Of a DNA stretch of 64,000 nucleotides, positions 63,927 to 64,000 are shown in pieces (positions within the stretch are counted from its first letter, which is position 1; each line of letters begins with the position of its first letter). A model generated the notes under the pieces. The model was given only the letters and a program-made list of their open reading frames with translations, was not told the origin of the DNA and searched no databases. The translations under genes and the position numbers were made by a program. The stretch is from Synanceia verrucosa. Its lineage: Eukaryota > Chordata > Actinopteri > Perciformes > Synanceiidae. The stretch is taken from assembly GCA_029721515.1 (NCBI GenBank), contig CM056569.1, positions 19,438,007 to 19,502,006 on the forward strand, read 5' to 3'.

Positions 63927-64000
63927 GTTTGCACAGCTCTTCCTTGCAGTGGTGATGGTTTACACAACATGCACAAGTTTGGATGCTAAGCTAACAGGAT

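Noticed and set aside
60233..64000. Search for the upstream camk2d exon (EDIVAREYYSEADA)
   Set aside because: Not found; the interval holds MITEs and a Tc1 copy.

Overview
The window is vertebrate nuclear DNA, almost certainly from a teleost fish. It is AT-rich and intron-dominated, with short exons bounded by GT/AG. Its mobile elements are of kinds typical of fish genomes: Tc1-like and hAT-like transposons, TTAA-flanked piggyBac-like MITEs, L2-like and other LINEs, and a tRNA-headed SINE. Nothing looks prokaryotic. The species cannot be named from the sequence.

One host gene is visible. It runs right to left across the whole window (minus strand) and is camk2d, the delta subunit of calcium/calmodulin-dependent protein kinase II. 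Thirteen exons are identified by peptide match, splice sites and phase: two versions of the HRDLK catalytic-loop exon (60.2 and 57.8 kb), the DFG exon (45.8 kb), the activation-segment exon (44.2 kb), the rest of the kinase C-lobe (28.6, 24.6 and 24.3 kb), the T286/T287 autoinhibitory exon (24.3 kb), the calmodulin-binding exon (22.7 kb), and the variable-linker exons (16.1, about 12.9 [candidate], 9.2, 5.9 and 3.7 kb). The INNKANVVTSPKE cassette at 9.2 kb identifies the gene as delta. The N-lobe exons lie beyond 64 kb and the association-hub exons lie beyond position 1, so the gene is partial here.

Two gene-level features stand out. (1) Two homologous exons of 73 nt each, one delta-like and one alpha/beta-like, lie 2.3 kb apart with identical phases. 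They must be used mutually exclusively to keep the frame. (2) A 33-nt KRK-containing microexon candidate sits where the KRKSSSSV nuclear-localisation exon is expected, with seven CUG repeats starting 12 nt into the following intron.

The largest structure is a tandem array of about 14.7 kb (28.83-43.51 kb) inside one camk2d intron. It is built from two related half-units of 19 and 20 bp. Many are paired into 39-bp dimers, and these are arranged in higher-order blocks of about 1 kb and about 3.45 kb. It is very rich in CpG, and most unit variants are CpG to TpG or CpA changes. The huge open frames through it are a consequence of a 39-bp period free of plus-strand stops and are not genes.

The other introns are a transposon graveyard with some clear nested insertions: a five-element nest at 46.0-48.9 kb, and a LINE interrupted by hAT, which is interrupted by Tc1 (52.0-54.9 kb). 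One Tc1-like element at 26.25-27.86 kb has perfect 51-bp terminal repeats and an uninterrupted 342-aa DDE transposase, so it may be recently active.
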